Shown in pieces: positions 1-7,956 of a stretch of 64,000 nt of DNA. Numbering within the stretch: the stretch's first letter is position 1; the number at the start of each line of letters is the position of its first letter. The stretch is from CAZOOA01 sp964581355 (GTDB taxonomy: Bacteria > Bacillota > Dethiobacteria > DTU022 > UBA8154). The notes under the pieces are model-generated. The model did no database searches. It was given only the letters and a program-made list of their open reading frames with translations, and was not told the origin of the DNA. The stretch spans positions 78,525 to 142,524 of the forward strand of contig CAZOOA010000002.1 in the NCBI GenBank assembly GCA_964581355.1, given 5' to 3'. A program made the position numbers and the translations under genes.

Positions 1-324
1 CACGGGGACAATCTGGCTGCAGCCCAGCTCCACACACTGGCGCACTACTGTATCTATTTTATCACTTTTCGTAATCCCTAAAAAGAGACGTACTTCCAGG
101 TTCGGTTCAGGAGAACTTTTTACCTCGCCTAGTAACTCCACCCTGGCTTTGTCCTCCTGCAGCTGCTCCAGGCGCCCGTAGAAAGCTCTGCCCAGGCCGT
201 CGGAAAGGACCAGGGCATCTCCCTGTTTCAACCTGAGTGCCTTCACATGGCGCACATTTTCCCGGTCCAGGTATACCGGGCTGGAATCAAGGGACTCTGG
301 TGCGACAAAAAACCAGGACGACAT
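1..324 (-). CDS. rsmE: 16S rRNA m3U1498 methyltransferase RsmE, N-terminal part
   Basis: The ATG at 324 opens a frame that runs off the left edge, so only the first 108 residues are present. The N-terminus (MSSWFFVAPE, then a DRENVRHVKALRLKQGD stretch) is the PUA-like RNA-binding domain of RsmE, and the segment LFLGITKSDKIDTVVRQ begins the SPOUT methyltransferase domain. RsmE methylates U1498 of 16S rRNA. A GGAG-like site lies just upstream. It follows dnaJ at a 129-bp distance. In many Firmicutes prmA sits between dnaJ and rsmE, but no prmA is seen here. The identification is by family recognition; the catalytic C-terminus lies outside the window. Confidence 0.85.
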   Translation of the reverse strand, partial: MSSWFFVAPESLDSSPVYLDRENVRHVKALRLKQGDALVLSDGLGRAFYGRLEQLQEDKARVELLGEVKSSPEPNLEVRLFLGITKSDKIDTVVRQCVELGCSQIVPV

Positions 325-453
325 GAACCATCACTCCAATAAAAATACCAGGACAGGTTGCAAAGCTGCCGGACATCAGACAGCAACCCGCCTGGTAATA
401 TAATAATTGCCGGGGCAGATATCAACCTGGAGTGCTTTACCCGGCAGCATTCG

Positions 454-1608
454 TTATTTTCCTCCAAACGCATTTTTCATCCGGTCGAAGAAACTTTTTT
501 CCTTTTGACCGGTAATTTCACCGCCACCTTCGTGGGCAAATTCCTGTAAGATCTTCTTCTGCTGGGAATTTAGCTTGCGGGGGACTTCCACTTTCACCTT
601 AACAATTAAGTCCCCTTTCCCCCTGCCACGCAAACTGGGTATTCCCTGGCCTTTGATGGTAAACTCGGTTTCCGGCTGTGTCCCTTCGGGAATACGCAGG
701 TCGGTCTTGCCATTAATGGTCGGCACTTCGATTTCATTGCCCAAAGCTGCATCGACAAAGCTGATGGGCACTTCACATACCAGGTGGTTGCCATGCCGCT
801 GAAAAAAGTCATGAGGTTGGACATGAATAAAAACATAGAGGTCACCCGGTGGTCCGCCACGGCTTCCCGCTTCGCCTTCACCGGCGACCCTCAGCTTGGA
901 GCCGTCGTCCACCCCGGGCGGAATCTTGATTTCTATGTTTTTTTCCATCCTGACCTGGCCCTGGCCGCGGCATTCAGGGCATTTATCTTTAATCACTCGC
1001 CCTTCCCCGCGGCAGTTTTCACAGGTGCGAACACTCACGAAACGGCCATAAGATGTGTTTCGCACCACCTGTTGCTGGCCCGAACCGCCGCAAGCGTTAC
1101 AGGTCTCTGCACTGGTTCCTTCCTTGGCCCCGCTTCCATCACACCGGGCACAGCTTTCCGAACGGGGGATGGTGATGGTGGTATCTTTTCCATAAACCAC
1201 CTCTTCCAGGGTAATTTCCAAATCATAGCGCAGATCGGCACCACGCCGGGGTGCCGTTGAAGAACGTCGGCGACCGCCCGAGGAAAAACCACCACCAAAA
1301 AAAGCTTCAAAAATATCTTCAACGCCGGAAGCAAAATCCCCAAAGCCCCCGAACCCTCCAGGGCCGCCGTTAAAGCCCTGGAATGCTTCTTCTTCATGCC
1401 CGAAACGGTCATAACGTGCCCGTTTATTGGGATCGCTTAAAACATCATATGCTTCCTTTACTTCCTTGAATTTCATTTCCGATTCCTTATCTCCAGGATT
1501 GGCATCGGGATGATATTCCCGGGCCAACCTTCGATATGCCTTTTTTACTTCTTCCTGGCCGGCATTTTGACTCAATCCCAGGACCTCGTAATAACACCTC
1601 TTGGCCAT
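454..1608 (-). CDS. dnaJ: Chaperone DnaJ (Hsp40)
   Basis: Complete 384-residue type I J-protein. The J domain (about 1-70) has the HPD triad at 33-35, followed by a Gly/Phe-rich region (about 78-112). The zinc-binding domain has four CxxCxGxG repeats starting at Cys153, Cys170, Cys196 and Cys210, followed by the C-terminal substrate-binding domains. DnaJ delivers unfolded clients to DnaK and stimulates its ATPase. The ATG start has AAGGGGC upstream. It is the last chaperone gene of the hrcA-grpE-dnaK-dnaJ operon, but a strong hairpin with a T tract (1662-1702) separates it from dnaK, which suggests lower expression than dnaK. Confidence 0.98.
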   Translation of the reverse strand: MAKRCYYEVLGLSQNAGQEEVKKAYRRLAREYHPDANPGDKESEMKFKEVKEAYDVLSDPNKRARYDRFGHEEEAFQGFNGGPGGFGGFGDFASGVEDIFEAFFGGGFSSGGRRRSSTAPRRGADLRYDLEITLEEVVYGKDTTITIPRSESCARCDGSGAKEGTSAETCNACGGSGQQQVVRNTSYGRFVSVRTCENCRGEGRVIKDKCPECRGQGQVRMEKNIEIKIPPGVDDGSKLRVAGEGEAGSRGGPPGDLYVFIHVQPHDFFQRHGNHLVCEVPISFVDAALGNEIEVPTINGKTDLRIPEGTQPETEFTIKGQGIPSLRGRGKGDLIVKVKVEVPRKLNSQQKKILQEFAHEGGGEITGQKEKSFFDRMKNAFGGK

Positions 1609-1661
1609 AACTAATTCGCCCCTTTAAAACTTGGCTTACAAGCTTTTATGACTACAATAAA

Positions 1662-1702
1662 TAAAAAAGTCATGCTGGCCAAGGGGATATCCCCTGGCCA
1701 GC
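1662..1702 (-). terminator. Hairpin terminator between dnaK and dnaJ
   Basis: A 12-bp GC-rich stem (arms GCTGGCC plus AGGGG, one bulged A) spans 1674-1702. On the minus strand it is followed within a few bases by a run of six T (1663-1668). It looks like a partial, rho-independent terminator lowering dnaJ transcription relative to dnaK, or a processing and stability hairpin at the dnaK 3' end. Confidence 0.75.
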
Positions 1703-1742
1703 TAATGAAAGACAGGACAGCATTTACTCTCCTGTTATACTT

Positions 1743-3626
1743 TTATTTTTTCTCTTCTTCATCATCATCGACAACCTCATAGTCTGCATCGACTACATCT
1801 TCCTGGCTGCCGGCACCGGTTCCCTGTCCTGCTTGCTGTTCACCCGGCTCCCCGTCCATCGAGGCACCACCTGCAGCCTGTTGCTGATCCTTTTGCACCT
1901 GCTCATAAAGCTGGGAAGAAATCTCATGCAGCTCGCTGCTAAGCTGTTCGGAAGCTGACTTGATTCGATCAATATCCTCTCCATCTTTGGCTTCCCTTAA
2001 TTCCTGGATACGAGCTTCAATCTGTTCTTTTTTATCGCTTTCGATTTTCTCACCCAGGTCGTTCAGGGTCTTCTCCGTGGAGTAAATCAGCGAGTCGGCC
2101 TGGTTCCTGGATTCCGCCAGTTCTTTGCGCTTGGCGTCTTCTTCGGCATATTTTTGGGCTTCCTCGACCATTTGATCAATATCCTCATTGTTAAGTCCGG
2201 AGGACGCCGTGATGGTTACTTTTTGTTCTTTCCCCGTGCCCAGGTCTTTGGCGGACACATTGACAATGCCATTGGCATCGATATCGAAAGAAACTTCAAT
2301 CTGCGGAACCCCCCGGGGTGCCGGCGGGATCCCGTCCAGCATGAATCGTCCCAGCGTCTTGTTGTCCGCCGCCATGGGCCGTTCACCCTGCAGCACATGG
2401 ATTTCCACACTTGTCTGATTATCCGCTGCAGTGGAGAAGATCTGTTTTTTTGATGTGGGTATGGTGGTATTGCGCTCGATAATCTTGGTAAAAACCCCGC
2501 CCAGGGTTTCAATGCCCAGGGAAAGAGGTGTTACGTCCAGGAGCAGGACATCTTTTACGTCACCGGAGAGCACTCCAGCTTGAATGGCCGCTCCCAGGGC
2601 CACAACTTCATCGGGATTTACACCTTTGTGAGGATCTTTGCCCAGCATATCCTTAATTACTTTCTGCACCAGCGGAATACGAGTCGAGCCACCCACCAGG
2701 ATGATCTTATCGATTTCCTTCGGCTCCAGCCCCGAATCTGAAAGGGCCTGTTTCATCGGGTTAACCGTTTTGTCAACCAGGTCGGAAATCAGTTCCTCAA
2801 ATTTAGCCCTGGTCAAGGTAATATCCAGGTGCTTGGGGCCATCGGAAGTAGCCGTGATGAAAGGTAAGTTGACATTGGCACTTGTAACACTGGAAAGCTC
2901 TATTTTGGCCTTTTCCGCCGCATCCTTCAAGCGTTGCAGGGCCATGCGATCCTGGCTTAAGTCAACGCCCGTTTCCTTTTTAAATTCAGAAACCAGGTGC
3001 TCAACAATACGATCGTCGAAGTCATCACCACCCAGGCGGTTGTTACCACTGGTGGCCTTCACTTCAAATACGCCTTCTCCCAGTTCCAGGATGGAAACAT
3101 CAAAGGTGCCACCACCCAGGTCGTATACCAGGATTGTCTGGTCTTCCCCTTTGTCCAGTCCATAGGCCAGGGAAGCGGCTGTAGGTTCGTTGATAATCCT
3201 CAATACTTCCAGGCCGGCAATTTTGCCCGCATCTTTGGTAGCCTGACGCTGGCTGTCGGTAAAGTAGGCCGGAACGGTGATAACAGCCTGTTCCACCTTG
3301 TCACCCAGGTAGCTTTCTGCATCGGCTTTCAGCTTCTGCAAAATCATCGCCGATATTTCCTGGGGCGTCAAATCTTTCCCGTCAATATTGACCTTATAGT
3401 CCGTTCCCATTTCCCGTTTGATGGAAGCAATTGTCCGATCAGAGTTGGTTACGGCCTGGCGCTTTGCCACCTGGCCGACTATTCGTTCTCCTTCTTTACT
3501 AAAAGCGACCACGGAAGGTGTTACACGGCTACCTTCCGCATTTGAAATTATCTCCGGCTCCCCACCTTCAAGAACAGCCATCGCAGAGTTTGTTGTTCCC
3601 AAGTCAATTCCTATTACTTTTGACAT
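1743..3626 (-). CDS. dnaK: Molecular chaperone DnaK (Hsp70)
   Basis: 627-residue Hsp70, normal length. The N-terminus has the phosphate-1 signature GIDLGTTNS, then DLGGGTFDVSILE (phosphate 2) and the ILVGGSTRIP signature. The interdomain linker VLLLDVTPLSLGIE leads into the substrate-binding domain, and the acidic tail ends in EVVDDDEEEKK. It folds proteins using ATP, with DnaJ and GrpE as partners. The start is fixed by AAAGGAGG six bases before the ATG. It is transcribed from the CIRCE-controlled promoter upstream of hrcA; no separate CIRCE was seen ahead of dnaK. The grpE-dnaK spacer holds a palindromic AT hairpin (3701-3719). Confidence 0.99.
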   Translation of the reverse strand: MSKVIGIDLGTTNSAMAVLEGGEPEIISNAEGSRVTPSVVAFSKEGERIVGQVAKRQAVTNSDRTIASIKREMGTDYKVNIDGKDLTPQEISAMILQKLKADAESYLGDKVEQAVITVPAYFTDSQRQATKDAGKIAGLEVLRIINEPTAASLAYGLDKGEDQTILVYDLGGGTFDVSILELGEGVFEVKATSGNNRLGGDDFDDRIVEHLVSEFKKETGVDLSQDRMALQRLKDAAEKAKIELSSVTSANVNLPFITATSDGPKHLDITLTRAKFEELISDLVDKTVNPMKQALSDSGLEPKEIDKIILVGGSTRIPLVQKVIKDMLGKDPHKGVNPDEVVALGAAIQAGVLSGDVKDVLLLDVTPLSLGIETLGGVFTKIIERNTTIPTSKKQIFSTAADNQTSVEIHVLQGERPMAADNKTLGRFMLDGIPPAPRGVPQIEVSFDIDANGIVNVSAKDLGTGKEQKVTITASSGLNNEDIDQMVEEAQKYAEEDAKRKELAESRNQADSLIYSTEKTLNDLGEKIESDKKEQIEARIQELREAKDGEDIDRIKSASEQLSSELHEISSQLYEQVQKDQQQAAGGASMDGEPGEQQAGQGTGAGSQEDVVDADYEVVDDDEEEKK

Positions 3627-3700
3627 AGTTATTCCTCCTTTGAAAATTCATTTAATCAATCTTAATCAATCTGCATCAAACGCAGTGTATTCAATCTTAA

Positions 3701-3719
3701 ATCATGATATAATCATGAT
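3701..3719. repeat. Palindromic AT hairpin in the grpE-dnaK spacer
   Basis: Two copies of the self-complementary octamer ATCATGAT separated by ATA can pair as an 8-bp stem with a three-base loop. There is no T tract after it on the minus strand, so it is more likely an mRNA processing or stability element than a terminator. Confidence 0.4.
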
Positions 3720-3750
3720 ACAACCTTCGGGGTAAAAACAAGCAGCCCGG

Positions 3751-4416
3751 TTACTCCGATTCCGGCTTTTTTCCGGATGATTCATCAGAAGACACTTTCA
3801 CCATGCTGGCTCGCAGCACTTTATCCTTCATTTTGTACCCTTTTTGCAGTTCATCCAGGACTGTGTTGGGAGGATGTTCACTGCTATCCTCGACCATAAC
3901 TGCTTCATGACAGTTGGGGTCAAAGGGCTCGCCCGGGCATTCTATGGGCGTAACCCCTTCCTTTTCCAGTATCTCTTTAAACTGCCTTGTAACCATCTGC
4001 ACACCTTCCCGAATATCTTCCGAGTTTTCCCCGGAAGTCTGGCAGGCCCTTTCCAGGTTGTCAATAACCGGGAGGAGACGTTGGATCAGGTTGAAATTGG
4101 CCTGTTTTTCCAGTTCTTCTTTTTCCACACGGGTCCGCTTCCGGTAGTTGTCAAAATCTGCCTGTAGGCGCACCAGCCTATTCATCAATTCTTCCTTTTC
4201 CTGTTCAAGTTGGTTCACTTTCTGCTGCAGTGAATCTGGATCTTCGGACTTTGGACCTGTTTCATTACCTGATGGAGGAAACCCTTCAGCTGGTTCAACT
4301 GGTTCAGAAATGTTATCTTGCCCTAATTCGTTATTTTCCCTGTCATTACCTTCCTGCTGGTTGCTTGAATTATGCTCCTGATTGTTTCCATAAAAAAAGT
4401 ATTCTGCCTCTGCCAA
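3751..4416 (-). CDS. grpE: Nucleotide exchange factor GrpE
   Basis: About 221 residues. An acidic, Asn/Gln-rich N-terminal tail is followed by a coiled coil (QKVNQLEQEKEELMNRL onward) and the GrpE core with DFDNYRKRT, typical of the family. The C-terminal beta domain ends around YKMKDKVLRASMVKVS. It releases ADP from DnaK. I chose the TTG at 4416 because AAAGGGGTG lies five bases upstream; the GTG at 4434 would add six residues but has no ribosome binding site. It is preceded by hrcA (40-bp gap) and followed by dnaK. Confidence 0.96.
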   Translation of the reverse strand: MAEAEYFFYGNNQEHNSSNQQEGNDRENNELGQDNISEPVEPAEGFPPSGNETGPKSEDPDSLQQKVNQLEQEKEELMNRLVRLQADFDNYRKRTRVEKEELEKQANFNLIQRLLPVIDNLERACQTSGENSEDIREGVQMVTRQFKEILEKEGVTPIECPGEPFDPNCHEAVMVEDSSEHPPNTVLDELQKGYKMKDKVLRASMVKVSSDESSGKKPESE

Positions 4417-4455
4417 GAAATTCACCCCTTTCACTGGAGTTTAATGATTATAAAC

Positions 4456-5475
4456 TTAGATTCTCTGCAGGTGGTTGATGATCTGCTGCAGTACGGCAAT
4501 GGTCCTGGAATAATCCATACGGGTAGGCCCTAAAACCCCGATGGTACCTACGACTTCCTTGCCCAAGCAGTACGTTGCTATCACCAAACTGCATTCCTGG
4601 ACTTCTTCCAGTATATTTTCACTGCCAATACGGACAGTAATTCCCTCGACACCTGCAACAGGCCTGGACAATAAACTCGCCAGTAGTGAATTTTGCTCAA
4701 AAAGAGATAGCAAAGCCTTTACTTTTTCAATATCCCCAAATTCAGGCTGACTTAATATATTTGTCGTTCCTCCTAAAAAAACCCTTCTTTCATCTTCTGC
4801 CAGACTTTCTTCCAGGAGGGTGAAGGTATCTTCCAGGAACCGGATATGATGATAAAGGTCCCTGCGCAGTTCGCTGATCAGCCTGGAGGTGATTTTATCA
4901 ATGGTTAAGCCTTCCAGCCGCTGATTTAAATAAGAAACAATCCTGTTCAATTCCCCGGAAGAAAGCATTTGGGGAAGAGTAATCACCTTGTTTTTGACAA
5001 AACCCGTATCTGCTACCAGGACCAGCAAGGCCCTCTGGCTGTCTAGGGGCATAATCTGTAATTTTTTAAAAGCACTTTTCTTTAATTGAGGGCCCAGGAC
5101 CAATGTTGTATAATTTGTTAGTGAAGACAACAGGTTAGATGTATACTTGATGATTTCTTCAATTTCCCTTAGTTTTTCATATTCAAAAACCTGGTTAATC
5201 ACGTTTTGTTCTTTTTCTTCCAGATCCGCTGACTCCATGAGGTTGTCAACATAGTAGCGGTACCCTTTCTGTGTCGGCACCCTACCGGCAGATGTGTGAG
5301 GTTGGAGTAAAAAACCCATTTCTTCCAGGTCTGCCATGTCGTTACGGATGGTTGCCGGGCTTAAACCAACCTGATAGCGCCTGGCAATTGTCCTGGAACC
5401 TACCGGCTGAGCCATCTTGATATAATCAGTCACAACTGCCTGCAAAATATCTTTTTTGCGCTCGCTCAACCCCAT
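4456..5475 (-). CDS. hrcA: Heat-inducible transcription repressor HrcA
   Basis: 339 residues from the ATG at 5475, which has AGGGGGT six bases upstream; an in-frame upstream start at 5493 lies too close to the operator and lacks this site. The N-terminal winged helix (LSERKKDILQAVVTDYIK, then SPATIRNDMADLEEMGFL) is the DNA-binding part. The rest is the GAF-like and dimerisation region ending in VLGPTRMDYSRTIAVL, a hallmark of HrcA. It represses its own operon by binding CIRCE, with activity set by GroEL in known systems. A perfect CIRCE lies 22 bp upstream of this start. Confidence 0.98.
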   Translation of the reverse strand: MGLSERKKDILQAVVTDYIKMAQPVGSRTIARRYQVGLSPATIRNDMADLEEMGFLLQPHTSAGRVPTQKGYRYYVDNLMESADLEEKEQNVINQVFEYEKLREIEEIIKYTSNLLSSLTNYTTLVLGPQLKKSAFKKLQIMPLDSQRALLVLVADTGFVKNKVITLPQMLSSGELNRIVSYLNQRLEGLTIDKITSRLISELRRDLYHHIRFLEDTFTLLEESLAEDERRVFLGGTTNILSQPEFGDIEKVKALLSLFEQNSLLASLLSRPVAGVEGITVRIGSENILEEVQECSLVIATYCLGKEVVGTIGVLGPTRMDYSRTIAVLQQIINHLQRI

Positions 5476-5496
5476 GTTTTTACCCCCTTGCATAAA

Positions 5497-5523
5497 TTAG
5501 CACTCTAACATTGAGAGTGCTAA
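5497..5523. promoter_or_regulatory. CIRCE operator (HrcA binding site)
   Basis: Exact match to the consensus TTAGCACTC-N9-GAGTGCTAA. It sits between the -10 box and the hrcA start, so HrcA binding would block transcription of hrcA-grpE-dnaK-dnaJ. Confidence 0.98.
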
Positions 5524-5535
5524 CCGTCTTTATTT

Positions 5536-5564
5536 AAGATAACATCGGGACTTTAATTTGTCAA
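5536..5564 (-). promoter_or_regulatory. Sigma-A promoter of the hrcA operon
   Basis: On the minus strand TTGACA (5564-5559) and TATCTT (5541-5536) are separated by exactly 17 bp. The CIRCE begins 12 bp downstream of the -10 box, covering the expected start point. Confidence 0.9.
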
Positions 5565-5650
5565 GTTTTAACTCTAAAAATCAGGGATAAAAATAACCTG
5601 GTTATTCGTTACTGAATAAGGGCACAGGTAATACAGGAAAGAAACCTGGC

Positions 5651-7819
5651 TCAGGATACTTTGACCTTTTTGATCGCCTCTGCTACCTCCAGCGGTGAGC
5701 TAAAACGATGGTAAGGATCCCTGGCCATTAAGCGCAGAATAATATCTTCCAGTTCGAAAGGAATGGTTGGGTTTAACTCCCTCAAAGAGGGAAGGGACCT
5801 GGAGCGGTGAAATGAAAGCAGCGCCTTTAAAGTTGGCTCCCGGAAAGGGAGAAAGCCTGTCACAAGCTCAAAAAAGATTACTCCCAGGGAAAACAGGTCA
5901 GCGCGGTGGTCCACACCATGCATCACCATTTCAATGTTATCTCCGCCGGATTGCAACTTACCCCAAAGGCCATTAAGCATTCCTTTCACATCAAAGCGCT
6001 CAGGTGCCGCATAAAGGAAAGAACGCAAAAAGCCCGGGTGCTGCTTTAAAAATTTCGAGTTAAAAACCTTGGTTCCTTCAACGGCCCATAAATAATCAAA
6101 ATCTGTAATTTTTAAATAACTCCCTGGAGTTAAAAAGATGTTTTCCGTTTTCAGGTTGCCATGGGAAATATCCCTTTTCTGCCGGTAAAGATCGTTTAAG
6201 GCATAGCAAAGCTGCAGCATCATGCCGGCCGCGCCTGTAATAGGTAACGGGGCCCAGCGCCTGATATAATCCTGAAGCGTATGACCCTTCAAGTACTCCA
6301 TGGAATAAAAAAAGTTCCCGTTGTAATAGCATTCCTCGTAAACATGCACGATCCGGGGGCTGTTCAAGTCACGCCAGGACCTGAGCTGTCCCTGAATGCG
6401 GCGGAGTGTGGCCGGATCTTTTAGAAAAAGTGAAGATAGCTGTTTAATCACCACATTGTGTCCCAGGTACCTGTCCCTGCTCAGCCAAACCTGGCCTGAT
6501 GGGCCGCTTCCCAGGACTTCCATGGCCTCGTATTTCCTCCAGAAACCAGGACCCATACTCCGCTTCCTGATATCCTTCCAGAGGAAGTAATTGGGTTCCT
6601 GGTTTTTCAACTGCTCCTGCCAGTATTCTGACTGCCCCGGGCTCTGCCCTTTCCAGTTTGCTGCCAGGGACTCAGAGAGTTCAAGATATTCCCAGCCCAG
6701 GTTGGATCGTTTCTTGTCAGGAATTTTAGTGACCAGGTTCGTGGCCTTGGACAGATCTCCTTCCTGCAAGGCCAGGCGTGCCCTGATCACCAGGGCTTTC
6801 CAGTAGTAAGGGCTGTTCTCCGGCACTTTCCTCAGGTAATAACGGGCTTCCTCAACAAAATCCTCTTCCTCTTTAAGCAAGCCTAGAAAATAATACTGGG
6901 CATAAAATTGCTCCCCATCTTCTTCAAAGTTGTTTCCATACAGCAGTTCCTCGGCACGGGGCAGATCATTCAAGATGATGGAAAGGTAGGCCAAGTCCAG
7001 GGCGGCCCATCCGTCAGGATTTAAGCTGCGTGCAGTTTCCATGTACCTGCGTGCTTCACTAAACATCCCCATACGCTGGTAAAGCCGTCCAATCCGCAGG
7101 GGGATGTCCGCATCTTCAGCATCCAGTGCTCTCATGTGAAGGTAGAAGCGAATCCGATCCAGGTCGGTTTTGCAGTAATTCATCGCCTCCCGGTACAGGA
7201 AAAGAGCGTCTTCTTTTCTCTCCGGCTGCACGGCCAGAATTCGCCCAATATTTTCATAGACTTCCAGGTCTTCAGGATCCACCTGTTGGGCCATGCGGTA
7301 ATACTTTTCTGCTTCCGGAAGCGCACCATAGCCCAAGGTATAGTTCATCCGGGCAATTTTTTTTAGCAAATGCTGATCTTCAGGATAATACGCCAGAACA
7401 TCCATATAAAAATTCAGGGCTGCCTTGGAATCTCCTTTTTGAAACAGACAGTCACCAATATTGACCATCAACCGGTAAAAAACCCGGGCGACCAGGGGGT
7501 AAACATATTCCGGGGACACAGTCTTGCGATAAAACTCCTTCAGCAGGGAACTGATGGTATGACAGGTTTTTCTTACCCCATCATACTGGCCCTGTTTCAG
7601 TTGAATGTCACCAGTCCGGACCAAATCGGACATCCGCTTCTGCACGGGGGTAAACCGATCAGCCAGCATGGCCATTTTTGTGCTCTTTTTTTGGGTTTCG
7701 TCCGCAGCTAGATAGATGGCAAATTCAATCCCAAACAGTGCGCTGAGGGATCCCGCCAGGAGGGAAGCTATAGAAAATTGAGTTGTATTGCGAGAATCAG
7801 ATTTTTTCTTTTTATTCAT
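5651..7819 (-). CDS. Membrane-anchored TPR protein with degenerate Ser/Thr kinase domain
   Basis: 722 residues; AAGGAGAT precedes the ATG. Residues about 14-38 are a hydrophobic segment after a Lys-rich start, a possible membrane anchor. About 60-400 is a series of TPR-like helical repeats (for example EARYYLRKVPENSPYYWKAL). About 430-722 is a Hanks-type kinase fold. The Gly loop LGSGPSGQV, the VIK lysine (K459), N560 and the APE motif (605-607) remain. The catalytic-loop HRD is HGN (553-555), so the base Asp is Asn, and DFG is DFD (573-575). By family knowledge this predicts a pseudokinase or very weak kinase. It lies between hrcA and lepA, where many Clostridia carry hemW. The role is unknown; a scaffold linking TPR partners to a nucleotide-binding domain is inference. 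Confidence 0.8.
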   Translation of the reverse strand: MNKKKKSDSRNTTQFSIASLLAGSLSALFGIEFAIYLAADETQKKSTKMAMLADRFTPVQKRMSDLVRTGDIQLKQGQYDGVRKTCHTISSLLKEFYRKTVSPEYVYPLVARVFYRLMVNIGDCLFQKGDSKAALNFYMDVLAYYPEDQHLLKKIARMNYTLGYGALPEAEKYYRMAQQVDPEDLEVYENIGRILAVQPERKEDALFLYREAMNYCKTDLDRIRFYLHMRALDAEDADIPLRIGRLYQRMGMFSEARRYMETARSLNPDGWAALDLAYLSIILNDLPRAEELLYGNNFEEDGEQFYAQYYFLGLLKEEEDFVEEARYYLRKVPENSPYYWKALVIRARLALQEGDLSKATNLVTKIPDKKRSNLGWEYLELSESLAANWKGQSPGQSEYWQEQLKNQEPNYFLWKDIRKRSMGPGFWRKYEAMEVLGSGPSGQVWLSRDRYLGHNVVIKQLSSLFLKDPATLRRIQGQLRSWRDLNSPRIVHVYEECYYNGNFFYSMEYLKGHTLQDYIRRWAPLPITGAAGMMLQLCYALNDLYRQKRDISHGNLKTENIFLTPGSYLKITDFDYLWAVEGTKVFNSKFLKQHPGFLRSFLYAAPERFDVKGMLNGLWGKLQSGGDNIEMVMHGVDHRADLFSLGVIFFELVTGFLPFREPTLKALLSFHRSRSLPSLRELNPTIPFELEDIILRLMARDPYHRFSSPLEVAEAIKKVKVS

Positions 7820-7956
7820 GGGTCGATCTCCTTACCAACCACTGCATTTACGGTATCATGCCGTAATCCGGGTCAAATAAATAAAAGGGCTTATCTAGGT
7901 ATATATCGGCATTGAACTGCCTTGTTTTTATCGTTTTTCAGAAAAAGGATGAAATT

